DNA from: Mariprofundus sp.
GTDB lineage: Bacteria > Pseudomonadota > Zetaproteobacteria > Mariprofundales > Mariprofundaceae
Assembly (NCBI GenBank): GCA_021772775.1
Contig: JAJFLH010000019.1
Span: 1 to 64,000 of the forward strand
Length of the DNA: 64,000 nt
Direction of reading: 5' to 3'
In this document: positions 20,643 through 30,179 of the stretch, piece by piece
Numbering within the stretch: the first letter of the stretch is position 1
Layout: every line of letters starts with the position of its first letter
Notes under the pieces: generated by a model
What the model was told of the DNA's origin: nothing
The model's database searches: none
What the model saw: only the letters and a program-made list of their open reading frames with translations
Program-made: the position numbers and the translations under genes

Positions 20643-22976
20643 ATGAAACTGCAGCAGAAAGCTTCGATGACTATGATTCTGTTCAGTATCACGCTATTGG
20701 TGCTGGTTGCCTATGGCTATAACCACCTGAACTATCAGTCAGCTACCAGCTATCAGCTGTCCAAACTTGAAGGCATTGCCAAAGAGCTTGCCCTGCACCT
20801 GGAAAGTCATCTTGAAGAAAGGTCAGCGATAACGATTACGCTGGCATCGACACCATTAATTGAGAAGGGCTTGCTAGAGAGTAATAAGAAACTATCCCTA
20901 TTTTCTGAAAGTGATCGTGTGAAAAAGATAGACCAGATGAACAGGCGCTGGATGCATGTGGAGGAGGGTGCCCCCTTTGTACAAAGCTATCTGAATAATC
21001 CAATTGCTGAATTTCTGAAGCGACAACAAGCTCTCTTTTCCGATATGTACGGAGAGATTTTTCTTACCAACCGCTATGGCTCTATTATTGCGACAACAGG
21101 TAAGCTGACGACGCTGGCTCATAGCCATAAATATTGGTGGAAAGCATCATGGAATGATGGCAAAGGAAAAGTCTTTATTGATGACCGGGGATATGATGCC
21201 AGCGTCAAGGGATACGTGATTGGAATCGTAGTACCAGTGATGAAAAATGGTGAAGTTATCGGTTTTCTGAAGAGTAATATCAAAATTCTTGGCGTGATCA
21301 GTGACCTGATTCAAAACGTCAGCGAAAGGTATCCGGTTGTGGCCAGATTGGTGCGATCTCAGGGGCTGATTGTATATCAATCGGGCACTGTTCCGCTCAG
21401 CAGTCAGATTAATGAGGGGCTTAAAGCTTGTCTGGGCAAGGTGGAGACAATCTCGCTGGTGAGTGATGGTGAGAAAGAAAAAGTATTGAGTGCTTGCTCG
21501 ATTGTCGGCATTACTACGGGATCGGAATCCTATGGTTTTGGTGGCAAAACTGAATCCATTGATCAGCTCAAGGGAAACAGGGGCGAGAGTTGGTCAGTAG
21601 TCGTTTCGATGCAGGAGCAGGATGCCATGCTGTTTGCTCAGCAGATGACACATACGCTGATTATTTCAGGCTTGATCATTATTCTGCTGGCATCCCTATT
21701 GGCCTGGTGGTTGGCGCACAGAGCGGCACGGCCAATTGTAGGGCTTGCTAAATTGGCCGGTCGAATCGGTCAGGGTGATCTGGATGCAAAAGCTGTGGTT
21801 GAGTCCAACGATGAGATTGGCGCACTGGCGGGATCGATTAATCAGATGTTGGAGAATCTAAAAACAACACTGGCTTCGCGAGATGAACTGGCCCATCAAA
21901 TTGAGTTGCGTAAGCAGGTTGAAGAGGCTCTGCGCAGCTCTTATAAGATGTCATACGACCTTATCAATAATATGTGTACAGGCATCTATATTTACCATTA
22001 TGAAGAACCTGATCGCCTGACTCTTATCGATGCAAATCGGGCCGCTGAAGAGATGACAGGTATTAAACTGAATGCGTGGAAAGGAGAGGAGTTTAATGAT
22101 ATTTGGCCTGCAGCCAGAGAGCTTGGATTAACAGATGTTTGGCTGAACGTGGCGCGCACCGGCATTGCTTATGAGACAGAGGATTTAAGCTATGAGGATG
22201 AGAGATTGATGCGAGCATATCAACTACGGATATTTACCTTGCCGGGAAACAGGTTGGCGGTCTCCTTCTCCGATATCACCGAGCGTAAAGTGTTGGAGGT
22301 CAGACTGAGAAATCTGTCAGACAAGAGCCGCCGCCTTTCTCGTCGACTGATTGTTTCCAGTGAGGATGAACGGCGTTATTTAGCTCGCGAATTGCATGAT
22401 GAGTTGGGGCAGCATCTGGCAGCGATTAATACTATTGCTTCAGTGATCTGTAGAAAGTCTGAAAATGAACAGTCGATTGGCTGGGCCAATGATATTCGTG
22501 ACATCGTTAAAAAGATGTTTGGGGATGTCCGTAGTATGCTGGTTCGTATCAATCCGGATATGCTCGAGGCATTGGGACTGTTCAACGGCATAAGTAAAAC
22601 CATTGATTACTGGCACAAAAATAGTGATGTGGAGATAGCGTTTGAGCATTCAGATGAGCAGGATGATTTTCCTGATGAGATCAATACGGCGATTTATCGT
22701 GTGGTGCAGGAGTGCCTCTCTAATGTGGCGAAACATGCCAGTGCAAGCAGGGTGGTGCTTAAGCTTTCGGTAAATCGGGATAAAGATGGGCAACAGATCA
22801 TTGGTCTAGATGCGCAGGATAATGGTATAGGTGCCGATATGGACAGGGCTAATATGATGGGCTTGGGTATGATTGGCATGCAGGAGCGCGTTCATGCGCT
22901 CAATGGCAGCTGTGATTTCATCAGTTCACCGGGCAACGGAATGCATATCGTTATTGCGATTCCATTACCCTCTTAA
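20643..22976 (+). CDS. NarL-type sensor histidine kinase (Cache-HAMP-PAS-HisKA_3)
   Basis: About 777 residues. One helix near 10-28, a large periplasmic Cache-like sensor domain, a second helix near 335-360 (LIISGLIIILLASLLAWWL), HAMP (ARPIVGLAKLAGRIGQGDLD), a PAS domain (about 435-550, ending in FSDITERK), then HisKA_3 with the phosphorylated His in ARELHDELGQHLAAI and a HATPase_c (ECLSNVAKHASASRV, GLGMIGMQERVHAL). Such kinases pair with LuxR/NarL-type regulators, but none is adjacent. An in-frame GTG at 20625 exists; ATG 20643 is better placed behind GGGAGG. Confidence 0.88.
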   Translation: MKLQQKASMTMILFSITLLVLVAYGYNHLNYQSATSYQLSKLEGIAKELALHLESHLEERSAITITLASTPLIEKGLLESNKKLSLFSESDRVKKIDQMNRRWMHVEEGAPFVQSYLNNPIAEFLKRQQALFSDMYGEIFLTNRYGSIIATTGKLTTLAHSHKYWWKASWNDGKGKVFIDDRGYDASVKGYVIGIVVPVMKNGEVIGFLKSNIKILGVISDLIQNVSERYPVVARLVRSQGLIVYQSGTVPLSSQINEGLKACLGKVETISLVSDGEKEKVLSACSIVGITTGSESYGFGGKTESIDQLKGNRGESWSVVVSMQEQDAMLFAQQMTHTLIISGLIIILLASLLAWWLAHRAARPIVGLAKLAGRIGQGDLDAKAVVESNDEIGALAGSINQMLENLKTTLASRDELAHQIELRKQVEEALRSSYKMSYDLINNMCTGIYIYHYEEPDRLTLIDANRAAEEMTGIKLNAWKGEEFNDIWPAARELGLTDVWLNVARTGIAYETEDLSYEDERLMRAYQLRIFTLPGNRLAVSFSDITERKVLEVRLRNLSDKSRRLSRRLIVSSEDERRYLARELHDELGQHLAAINTIASVICRKSENEQSIGWANDIRDIVKKMFGDVRSMLVRINPDMLEALGLFNGISKTIDYWHKNSDVEIAFEHSDEQDDFPDEINTAIYRVVQECLSNVAKHASASRVVLKLSVNRDKDGQQIIGLDAQDNGIGADMDRANMMGLGMIGMQERVHALNGSCDFISSPGNGMHIVIAIPLPS

Positions 22977-23028
22977 CTGAAAATCAAAGGGGTAGCAGTA
23001 GGCTCAGCCCTTTTCTCTCGAAAGCGTA

Positions 23029-23241
23029 TTAGCCATCATAGAGTGGCGCGCTGGCGTGCAAGTCTCGCCAAAAGGCCATACCGAATGTTCGATCTTTATC
23101 TGCGTAAGAAGGTATGTGTAAGAGTTGTTCTCTTAGTCGCACTGCTGCCCGCTCAAATCTGTCTCGCTCCATAGTTGAAGCGTCAGGTCTATTGGCAGTC
23201 TGCAGTTGTTCCGTCGCTGAATGATTGTCTTTCGAAGCCAT
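23029..23241 (-). CDS. small hypothetical protein
   Basis: 70 residues, not recognised. Charged and soluble, with ERDRFERAAVRLREQLLHI as a likely helix and an aromatic C-terminus (FGMAFWRDLHASAPLYDG). GAGAGG sits about 9 bases before ATG 23241, supporting translation. Lies convergent to the histidine kinase with about 50 bp between. Confidence 0.45.
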   Translation of the reverse strand: MASKDNHSATEQLQTANRPDASTMERDRFERAAVRLREQLLHIPSYADKDRTFGMAFWRDLHASAPLYDG

Positions 23242-23600
23242 TGTAGGTCACCTCTCGTTCAGGAATCGGACTGAAGATATTCTAATGACGCTTTTGAAGC
23301 AATCTCACATTAAAACAACGCGACGTTAAATATGAAGTTTTCGGGGGAGCTCTGTATTTCAGCCTTCTAAAATCTAGTTTATTCTCCCGATGGGACTATA
23401 CACAAAGTTTAATAATAAAAGTCAGGAACTTGGCTGTTCTCAGGTGGCTGAGATCACGCACTATGCGAGACTAGGCAGAGCGGCGGTAATAGCAGATAGC
23501 GACAAAACACGATTGGCAGTTAAGGAGCGGGGAGTTTAGCTATGTTCAGTAGTCAGTTCGCTGATTTACTTGGCTTTCAGTCCCCTTTACCCATCAATGC
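23242..23600. other. 359-bp intergenic region with two possible tiny ORFs
   Basis: No recognised gene. A 49-codon plus-strand frame runs from ATG 23390 to TAG 23537-23539 (start MGLYTKFNNKSQEL, end RLAVKERGV) but has no Shine-Dalgarno. Its end contains AAGGAGCGGGGAG, which would serve a 20-codon frame from ATG 23542 to TAA 23602-23604 that runs into the end of the convergent gene. Both are weak candidates. Confidence 0.25.
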
Positions 23601-24107
23601 TTAAAATGAATAAGTATCTTTTTCGATGTCGTGCTCATACTTTTTACCCGTTTCAGTTATCGAATAAAATGTGCCGATAGGGGCAAGAGGTCCCACCTGA
23701 ATCAACCCCTTCCTTTCTAACTGATCAATGGCATTGGTGATTTCCAGTCGACTGTATATGAGTGAAACAACCATATCTTCTGAACAGAAACTTGAGATGC
23801 CTGAGTTGATACAGGTGGATAAAACTGCCGTTTCCACTTCAGAGAGTCGACTTTGGGATGCTGATAATTGCATGGCGGAAACTTGTGATTGAAGTTGATT
23901 TACCGTTTTACGCAATGCCTTGTTCTCGTCCATACTAATTGCCATTTTACCTCTGAAATCCGAGACGTTTTTCTGAAGAGAGATATTGTCTTCTTTCAAA
24001 TGGTCTATCTCATTGTGTTGTGCATCAAATATCTTTGTAATCAATTGCATGAGTGCATCATCAAGCTCTTTACCTTTAAAGGTATTAAGGGTTGCCATGA
24101 TATTCAT
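23601..24107 (-). CDS. hypothetical coiled-coil/winged-helix protein
   Basis: 168 residues, not recognised. Residues about 30-95 form a heptad-rich coiled coil (EDNISLQKNVSDFRGKM, ENKALRKTVNQLQSQVSAMQ). Residues 100-165 resemble a winged helix: MVVSLIYSRLEITNAIDQLE, KKGLIQ-like turn, then TFYSITETGKKYEHD. This would suit a dimeric DNA-binding or adaptor protein. GGAGG precedes ATG 24107 closely; a second in-frame ATG is three codons on. No operon partner. Confidence 0.5.
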   Translation of the reverse strand: MNIMATLNTFKGKELDDALMQLITKIFDAQHNEIDHLKEDNISLQKNVSDFRGKMAISMDENKALRKTVNQLQSQVSAMQLSASQSRLSEVETAVLSTCINSGISSFCSEDMVVSLIYSRLEITNAIDQLERKGLIQVGPLAPIGTFYSITETGKKYEHDIEKDTYSF

Positions 24108-24316
24108 ACGTCCTCCAGTGAATCAGCTTAGTTTATGAAATCTAGTGAACTTATTATAAGTTTTTGAGCATAAAAAACCATAGCTTAATCATGGGGTAGT
24201 GGTGAATAAGGCCAGCGCACTGTGTCAAAACAGTGCAAACTGAAGCTATGTGATATCGCTTACATTTTAGCTGTTGTAAGAAAATAATATTGTTTCTGAA
24301 TGAAAGGAGATAGATC

Positions 24317-24454
24317 ATGATAAACACCCATATTGAAGATAAACCTAAAATTATGCTGAGTTACGCAACCCGAAAAAAGCTGGCTATGGCCTGTTTTGCT
24401 CTGGCTGGCATTTTATCCATCAAGGTGATGATTGATTTGAGTGCAATGATATAG
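24317..24454 (+). CDS. small single-helix membrane peptide (45 aa)
   Basis: A 45-codon frame, ATG 24317 to TAG 24452-24454, behind AAAGGAGA at 24303-24310 with 6-bp spacing, a strong ribosome binding site. Product: a polar start (MINTHIEDKPKIM), a Lys/Arg cluster (TRKK), then a hydrophobic helix (LAMACFALAGILSIKVMIDL). Not recognised. A GCACTG...CAGTGC inverted repeat lies upstream at 24217-24236 and might be regulatory. Confidence 0.5.
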   Translation: MINTHIEDKPKIMLSYATRKKLAMACFALAGILSIKVMIDLSAMI

Positions 24455-24548
24455 CGCCAGAGAGAAACTTTAGATCAATGAATGTTGGGGCGGATATACT
24501 GCCGTCCTTACAAAGAATGGTTAATATGGATGTGTCGATAAAAAGCAT

Positions 24549-24573
24549 GGATTCCCGCATGCGCAGCATGACG
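24549..24573. repeat. decayed REP-like element
   Basis: GGATTCCCGC (24549-24558) followed by GCGCAGCATGACG looks like a degenerate copy of the GGATTCCCGC...GCGGGAATGACG class of extragenic hairpins. Pairing is now partial. Confidence 0.35.
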
Positions 24574-24710
24574 CTCTCAGTTAAATGCGATTGCCCTGTA
24601 TATGATCCCACAAAAGCGATGTGATTTTTTTCATATGGTTCTATAATGGTAGCTATAAGTTTTTTAGTCCACGATATCCTACGCGATAGTTTTTTATTTG
24701 GAGGCAGTTT

Positions 24711-25104
24711 ATGGCCGAACATCATATTCGTATTGCTACTCACCGATCACCTTTGGCACAGATGTACTCCAAAAAAGTCGCTGCTGAAATTGAGATTATT
24801 CATCCACATATAAACATAGAATTGGTGCATATCGATACCAAAGGGGATCAATTCTACTTTGAACCGTTACCGGAGCTGGGGGGGGGAGTGCCTCTATATC
24901 AAGGATGTTGATCAAGCACTGCGGGATGGTAGGGCAGAGCTAGCGGCACATGTGATCGAGGAGAGGGCTAACACAAGCTCATACTGGCCTAGAGGATGGC
25001 TATGCGCGCAATCGCAGATCGAAGGTGACAGCAGCCTCCTTTTTATCACTGAACTAAAGCGGTTGCCGGAATACCTCTTTCCTCCCAAATATCAAAATCC
25101 ATAA
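24711..25104 (+). pseudogene. hemC (hydroxymethylbilane synthase) N-terminal fragment, frameshifted
   Basis: The first 58 residues match the start of HemC domain 1: IRIATHRSPLAQMYSKKVAA, then ELVHIDTKGDQ. A run of nine G (24878-24886) shifts the frame; with eight G it would continue as LGGECLYIKDVDQALRDGRA, the next HemC block. After AELAAHVIEER the similarity ends: the KDVP motif, catalytic Asp region and domains 2-3 are missing, and the frame stops at 25104. GGAGG is present upstream. It is a truncated, decaying paralogue or remnant; a full-length hemC should exist elsewhere. Confidence 0.75.
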
Positions 25105-25118
25105 AAGGAGAGGGGTGT

Positions 25119-26000
25119 ATGAAGCTGATTAAGCTATCCCTTACTCTTATGGTTGCGCTCTACCCATTCATCTGTGGAGCCGGCACAAATATTATTGAAA
25201 CAACATCATTTGCCCATATTTCAAACGTTATTTCAGCGAAGCATCAAGACTATGGTGCTGAAAACGTGCTGATTGTGCTTGATATTGATAACACGCTGTT
25301 AACCAGTGATATCGATCTTGGCGGAGATATTTGGTATCAGTGGCAGATTGGAAAGTTGCACCTCAAACCAAGCGAGAGCCAAAAGGTGGATTGTCTGTAT
25401 GAAGATGCCATCGGAATGCTCTATGAACTGGGTACAATGCATTTGACCGAAGAGTTGATTCCAGCATTGATTCGCAAATGGCAGAAGAGTGGACATACAG
25501 TTATAGCACTCACGTCTCGTGCGCCAAAGTACCGGACAGCAACGCAGAGAGAGCTATGGAGAAGAGAGATTCATTTCAGTGATTCTGCACTTGTAAGTCA
25601 GGGTGAAAAAACACCGATTTATCGTTATACGTTAAAATGGAAGATGAGTTACATCAAAGGGATCATGATGACGTCAGGCATGAATAAAGGAGCAATGTTG
25701 TTGCATATGCTTGAGAAAACAGGACGTCATTATGATGCCATTATCTTTGTTGATGATGCAGAGAAAAATATTATCAACATGGATATGAGTTTTAAGAACA
25801 GGGAAAAAATGGATATGACGATATTCCATTATCAGCGTATTGCGAAGGAGAGAGCGAAAACATACGGCCAACTGCTTACAGAAAGTCAGGTCACTAAAAT
25901 GGTCGCTGATTGGAATAAACTTCAGACCACCTTGAATGATATTTTTCCTGATCGAAATGTAAGTGGCAGCTGTTTAACCGCTGTGATGGAGAGGAACTGA
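25119..26000 (+). CDS. secreted HAD-superfamily protein (DUF2608-like)
   Basis: 293 residues. A signal peptide (MKLIKLSLTLMVALYPFICG) precedes a HAD-like domain: motif I VLDIDNTLL, motif II ALTSRAPKYR, motif III region KGAMLLHML, motif IV FVDDAEKN. The pattern fits DUF2608, described mostly in Legionella and chlamydiae, and predicts a periplasmic phosphatase of unknown substrate. GGAGAGG precedes the ATG. It follows the hemC fragment by 14 bp. Confidence 0.7.
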   Translation: MKLIKLSLTLMVALYPFICGAGTNIIETTSFAHISNVISAKHQDYGAENVLIVLDIDNTLLTSDIDLGGDIWYQWQIGKLHLKPSESQKVDCLYEDAIGMLYELGTMHLTEELIPALIRKWQKSGHTVIALTSRAPKYRTATQRELWRREIHFSDSALVSQGEKTPIYRYTLKWKMSYIKGIMMTSGMNKGAMLLHMLEKTGRHYDAIIFVDDAEKNIINMDMSFKNREKMDMTIFHYQRIAKERAKTYGQLLTESQVTKMVADWNKLQTTLNDIFPDRNVSGSCLTAVMERN

Positions 26001-26174
26001 TGAGGAGAGCTGGTTTGCTGTGAATGGTGCAGGGGCTGAGTCAGGATAATTAATTATAATTTTTTTGTTTATGCGATAGATCATGTTTGCTTTATAACTA
26101 TTTAAAATAAAGTGGCTATTTCTATTCTTTTGAGTTGTTTTGTTGTGCTTATGTTTATTTAACGGAGAAAGTTA

Positions 26175-26546
26175 ATGACTGTACTGATCATTATATTTGG
26201 CGCTCTGACTCTATTGGCGGGACTTATCATGGTGATAAATCCCGAGCTTATATTTGCCTTTCTACGTGCTAAATTAGATAAATTGGAACTACATATCCTG
26301 GCTGTTGTTGTAAGATTGATACTGGGTGTGATTCTCATATATCACTCCGGGTTCTCTAAATTCCCCTTTGCCATTGAGCTGATTGGCTGGCTATCGATTC
26401 TTGCCGCCATATCTCTGTCCATCATCGGGCGTCGTAATTTTAAGGGCTTGATGTCGTGGGCATTGTCTCTGATTAAACCTGCAGCACGTATTGGTGGAAT
26501 CATCGCAGCAGCATTCGGTGGATTTCTGATTTATGCGTTTGTTTAG
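26175..26546 (+). CDS. small integral membrane protein
   Basis: 123 residues, not recognised beyond its topology: four probable helices at about 3-22, 41-58, 65-85 and 100-121. It has GALTLLAGLIMVINPELIF at the start and IYHSGFSKFPF between helices. Preceded by ACGGAGAAAG. A 174-bp AT-rich gap separates it from the HAD gene. Possibly cotranscribed with the DUF1232 gene 20 bp downstream. Confidence 0.5.
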   Translation: MTVLIIIFGALTLLAGLIMVINPELIFAFLRAKLDKLELHILAVVVRLILGVILIYHSGFSKFPFAIELIGWLSILAAISLSIIGRRNFKGLMSWALSLIKPAARIGGIIAAAFGGFLIYAFV

Positions 26547-26565
26547 AAACCAGGATAGTTGCTGA

Positions 26566-26994
26566 ATGATTGATATCATCAAGAGATGGGCAAAACCTCT
26601 GCTCAATAATATCTACGCTCTCTACCTGGCATCAAAAGATGCCAGAGTTCCTGTGATAGTAAAAATCATCACTGCTGTAGTCGTGGCCTACGCTGTGAGT
26701 CCCATCGATTTGATTCCTGATTTTATTCCAATCATTGGTTATCTGAATGGTCACAATTGTTGCACTGCTACTGTGGCTGATGCCTTTCGTTTATCCTTGC
26801 TAAGGATATTGATTTGTAGGTATTCAAATTTATTCACATCTTATAAAATGTTTAGAGGAAACTCTTGGATTCAGTGTCAATTTCCTGACGAACATCGATG
26901 GCTAAATCAGTTTCTTTCGCTTGAAGCTCAAGGTATCGTCATAATCCCAACAACATTGTGGTTATTTTGGCGATTTAGATATATCTCGTATTAA
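26566..26994 (+). pseudogene. DUF1232 (YkvA-like) membrane protein, probably disrupted
   Basis: Residues 1-62 match DUF1232 well (ASKDARVPVIVKIITAVVVA, SPIDLIPDFIPIIGYLN). The expected next stretch (a second hydrophobic helix after LDD) is missing in this frame. In the +1 frame from about 26745 one reads VTIVALLLWLMPFVYPC and a stop. In the original frame a similar helix, IVIIPTTLWLFWRFRYIS, appears only near the end, about 180 bp later. Either a frameshift or an insertion/duplication has broken the gene. The 142-residue open frame is therefore unlikely to be a normal product. Confidence 0.5.
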
Positions 26995-27245
26995 ACAGGC
27001 AGATTATTTTGAAGTCACTGATAAACATGTCTCCATCATACTTTGACTCTAATTAAACGGTGAATTTGACCCCAGTGAGGAGGTAGGAGCTTTGTTAGTG
27101 CCTCTATTCACCCATTCTGCTCAAAATGGGAACTGGGTAATGAACTGTTAAAGAGGATCATCTGATTTAATACCCATGATAAACACAATATTTGAATACA
27201 AAGAATTGGAATGATTGGCATATCTCTTGTGTGGGTAGCATCGGG

Positions 27246-27264
27246 ATGACATAAATGATGTCAT
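27246..27264. promoter_or_regulatory. inverted repeat just before the chemoreceptor start
   Basis: ATGACAT (27246-27252) and ATGTCAT (27258-27264) flank 5 bases. The right arm ends where the ribosome binding site GGGAGA (27265-27270) begins. It could be a repressor site or a translational hairpin for the chemoreceptor gene. Confidence 0.35.
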
Positions 27265-27277
27265 GGGAGAACGCAAT

Positions 27278-29890
27278 ATGGACACCTTACGCCAATGGAT
27301 TTCAAATCTATCAATACGCAACAAGCTACTGTTTCTTCTCTCTTTGCCGATGTCCATGTTGCTCATATTAAGTATCAATTTGGTGCTTGATGAACAGAAC
27401 GTAAATCATAAGCTGCAGGATATTCGTCTCGGTAGTCACTTTTTTGGTATTGCTGGTGGACTAGCCCATCAACTTCAGAGAGAGCGGGGTATGTCGGCGG
27501 GTTTTATTGGTAGTAAGGGTGAAAAATTCAAGCAGGAGCTCTCTGCACAACAACAGGCAACAGAGAAAGCGATTAAGGAATACAAAGAGATGATCATGAG
27601 CATGAAGCAGGATTATAATGCATATGATCATATTGAAGGCAGTGTAAAACTTACGCTGGATAACTTGATACAATTAACGCAAACACGTAATTCTGTTGAT
27701 GATTTAAGACTGTCAGTTGCTGACGCAGTTACATACTATTCAGCAGTTAATGCATCTCTCTTTGATACCATCGCAGTGATTATTCAACTGGGCTATAATC
27801 TTGATCATAGCGAAAGTGTGGATCTTTCGCTCATGCAGTCCTCCCTCTATGCCTTTTTTCAGATGAAAGAACGAGCCGGTATTGAACGTGCCGTTTTGAC
27901 CGCCACTTTTGCCAAAGATCAATTTTCAAACAGCTCATTGCAAAAAGTCATTCGATTGATCGCTGAACAGAATATCTATAAAGATATGTTTCTTAAAACG
28001 GCTGAAGGTGATTACCGTAAATTAATGCTGACTTTTCTCGATAGCGAACAGGTGCAACAGGTTGAAACGCTGAGAACTGTTGCCTTGAATCATGCGCAGG
28101 ATGGTCATTTTGGTGTGGAGCCAAGCGACTGGTTTGCAACTATTTCAAAGAAAATTGGGTTGCTCAGACAGATGGAAATAGAGCTGCTTGGGGATCTGCA
28201 GTCTGAAACTGATGCGCTTGCCAATAGTGCCATGCAAAAGCTGATTGCAGTTGCATTCACGTGTCTACTCATCATCATTCTCTCTCTTTTGTTCGCGCGG
28301 CTGGTCACCACGGGACTTTCAAGTTCCATTCGTGAGGCTGTTCGTATTTCACAGGCCATTGCCAAGGGGGATATGAACTGTGTATCTCACCTTGCTGAGA
28401 GTGAGGATGAAGCGGGCCAGCTGATGGATGCGCTGGAGGAGATGCGAACAGTTTTGTTTGCCAATATTATAAAAGAGAAAAATGAGTCGGATCGACTAAA
28501 AGTTGCGTTGGATCAAATCTCGGTGCCAGTTCAGATCGCTGATATAGATTATAATGTTTTCTATATGAATGATGCCGCGCATAAAATGTTCCAGCATTAT
28601 AGTAAAGAGTTTAGTCAAGACGTGCCCAACTTTGATGCCAATAATCTAATGGGCTCAAACATCGATCGTTACCATAAAAAACCATCACATCAACGAGGGC
28701 TGATGGATAAGCTCACTAGCCCGTTAAATTCTGGTGATCTCGCGTTTGGTGATAAACTCATTGTACAGGTAACCGCCAGCCCTGTATTAAATGAAACAGG
28801 TGAACGCCTTGGAACAGTCGTTGAATGGCTGGACAGGTCTGCTGAGGCAGAGGTTGAGAAGGAAGTGGAAGCGATCATTGCTGCTGCACAAGTAGGTGAT
28901 TTGAATCATCGTCTTTCGATGGATGGTAAAAAAGGTTTCTTTGCCGATCTGAGTGAAGGCATGAATACCCTGATTGAGGTTACCGAAAAGGTCGTTGATG
29001 ATACCGTCAAAGGTTTGCAGGCACTGGAACGCGGTGATTTAAGCTATCGTATTGATAATGACTACAATGGTTCGTTTGATGCCATAAAACAGGCCAATAA
29101 TAATACAGCTGCGAAATTGGCTGAAATTATAGGTAATGTAAATGCCGCGGCTACAGAAGTAGAGTCCGGTTCGGGTGAGATATCTGAGGGCAACAACACC
29201 CTTAGCAATCGTACTCAGGAGCAGGCTGCAGCTTTGGAAGAGACCGCCGCCAGTATTGAAGAGATCACCGGCACGGTGCAGCACACAGCTGATAATTCAC
29301 GTCAGGCCAATCAGCTGGCTGTAGAGGCGCGTGATCAGGCCGAGAAAGGTGGCAAAGTCGCCGAACAAGCGGTGCTAGCGATGGCAGAGATCAATGGCAG
29401 CAGTCGTAAGATAGCTGATATTATTGGTGTGATTGATGAAATCGCATTCCAAACCAATCTGTTGGCACTTAATGCCGCAGTGGAGGCAGCTCGTGCTGGA
29501 GAACAGGGACGAGGTTTTGCTGTAGTTGCAAGTGAGGTGCGTACATTGGCACAGCGCTCTGCTGAGGCTGCTAAAGAGATTAAGACCTTGATTAACAATA
29601 GCGTGGTGAGTGTTGATGCAGGCAGTAAATTGGTGGATGAATCTGGAGAAGTGCTTAATGAGATCGTTGTTGCTGTTGCCAAAGTTGGAGACATTATTGC
29701 TGAGATAGCAGCTGCCAGTGTTGAACAGACCAGCGGCATTGATCAAATTAACAAAGCCATCGCCCAGCTTGATGCAGGCACTCAACAGAATACAGCGCTG
29801 GTGGAAGAGTCAGCAGCGGCCAGTCAGCGACTTAATGATCAAGCTTTAGAGCTGCATGATCAGGTTGCCATATTTCAGCTTGATCAGTAA
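27278..29890 (+). CDS. methyl-accepting chemotaxis protein with NIT sensor domain
   Basis: About 870 residues. A helix at 15-33 leads into a periplasmic NIT domain, the nitrate/nitrite-type sensor ([18 protein letters not shown] and the four-helix region to about 305). A second helix follows near 315-335, then HAMP, a PAS-like stretch (about 400-520), a second HAMP-like region, and a methyl-accepting domain whose hairpin tip is [20 protein letters not shown]. No CheR-binding pentapeptide at the end. ATG 27278 follows GGGAGA by 7 bases; the upstream in-frame ATG 27263 overlaps that site. No che genes are nearby. Confidence 0.9.
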   Translation: MDTLRQWISNLSIRNKLLFLLSLPMSMLLILSINLVLDEQNVNHKLQDIRLGSHFFGIAGGLAHQLQRERGMSAGFIGSKGEKFKQELSAQQQATEKAIKEYKEMIMSMKQDYNAYDHIEGSVKLTLDNLIQLTQTRNSVDDLRLSVADAVTYYSAVNASLFDTIAVIIQLGYNLDHSESVDLSLMQSSLYAFFQMKERAGIERAVLTATFAKDQFSNSSLQKVIRLIAEQNIYKDMFLKTAEGDYRKLMLTFLDSEQVQQVETLRTVALNHAQDGHFGVEPSDWFATISKKIGLLRQMEIELLGDLQSETDALANSAMQKLIAVAFTCLLIIILSLLFARLVTTGLSSSIREAVRISQAIAKGDMNCVSHLAESEDEAGQLMDALEEMRTVLFANIIKEKNESDRLKVALDQISVPVQIADIDYNVFYMNDAAHKMFQHYSKEFSQDVPNFDANNLMGSNIDRYHKKPSHQRGLMDKLTSPLNSGDLAFGDKLIVQVTASPVLNETGERLGTVVEWLDRSAEAEVEKEVEAIIAAAQVGDLNHRLSMDGKKGFFADLSEGMNTLIEVTEKVVDDTVKGLQALERGDLSYRIDNDYNGSFDAIKQANNNTAAKLAEIIGNVNAAATEVESGSGEISEGNNTLSNRTQEQAAALEETAASIEEITGTVQHTADNSRQANQLAVEARDQAEKGGKVAEQAVLAMAEINGSSRKIADIIGVIDEIAFQTNLLALNAAVEAARAGEQGRGFAVVASEVRTLAQRSAEAAKEIKTLINNSVVSVDAGSKLVDESGEVLNEIVVAVAKVGDIIAEIAAASVEQTSGIDQINKAIAQLDAGTQQNTALVEESAAASQRLNDQALELHDQVAIFQLDQ

Positions 29891-30179
29891 CAGCGCTGTG
29901 ATGAATAGAGGTTTGAAAAGGCTTGTGATGAAGCCGTGGCATCTCAATGGCTCTATCTATGAACCGCATGGATAAGAATTATTATTGTGTCTGTTTTGGG
30001 GTGCATTACAAGGGATAAACTCGGGAAAAAAGAAGTATTGAAGCACAAGTGATAATGAAAGCCTCAGGCAGTTTTACGTATATGCACGTGTCATATTGAA
30101 TATAACAATGTATACATCGGCATCTGGCGTTGAATTTGCTAACTCTTATATTTATTAATATATACTGGGAGAGGGTATC

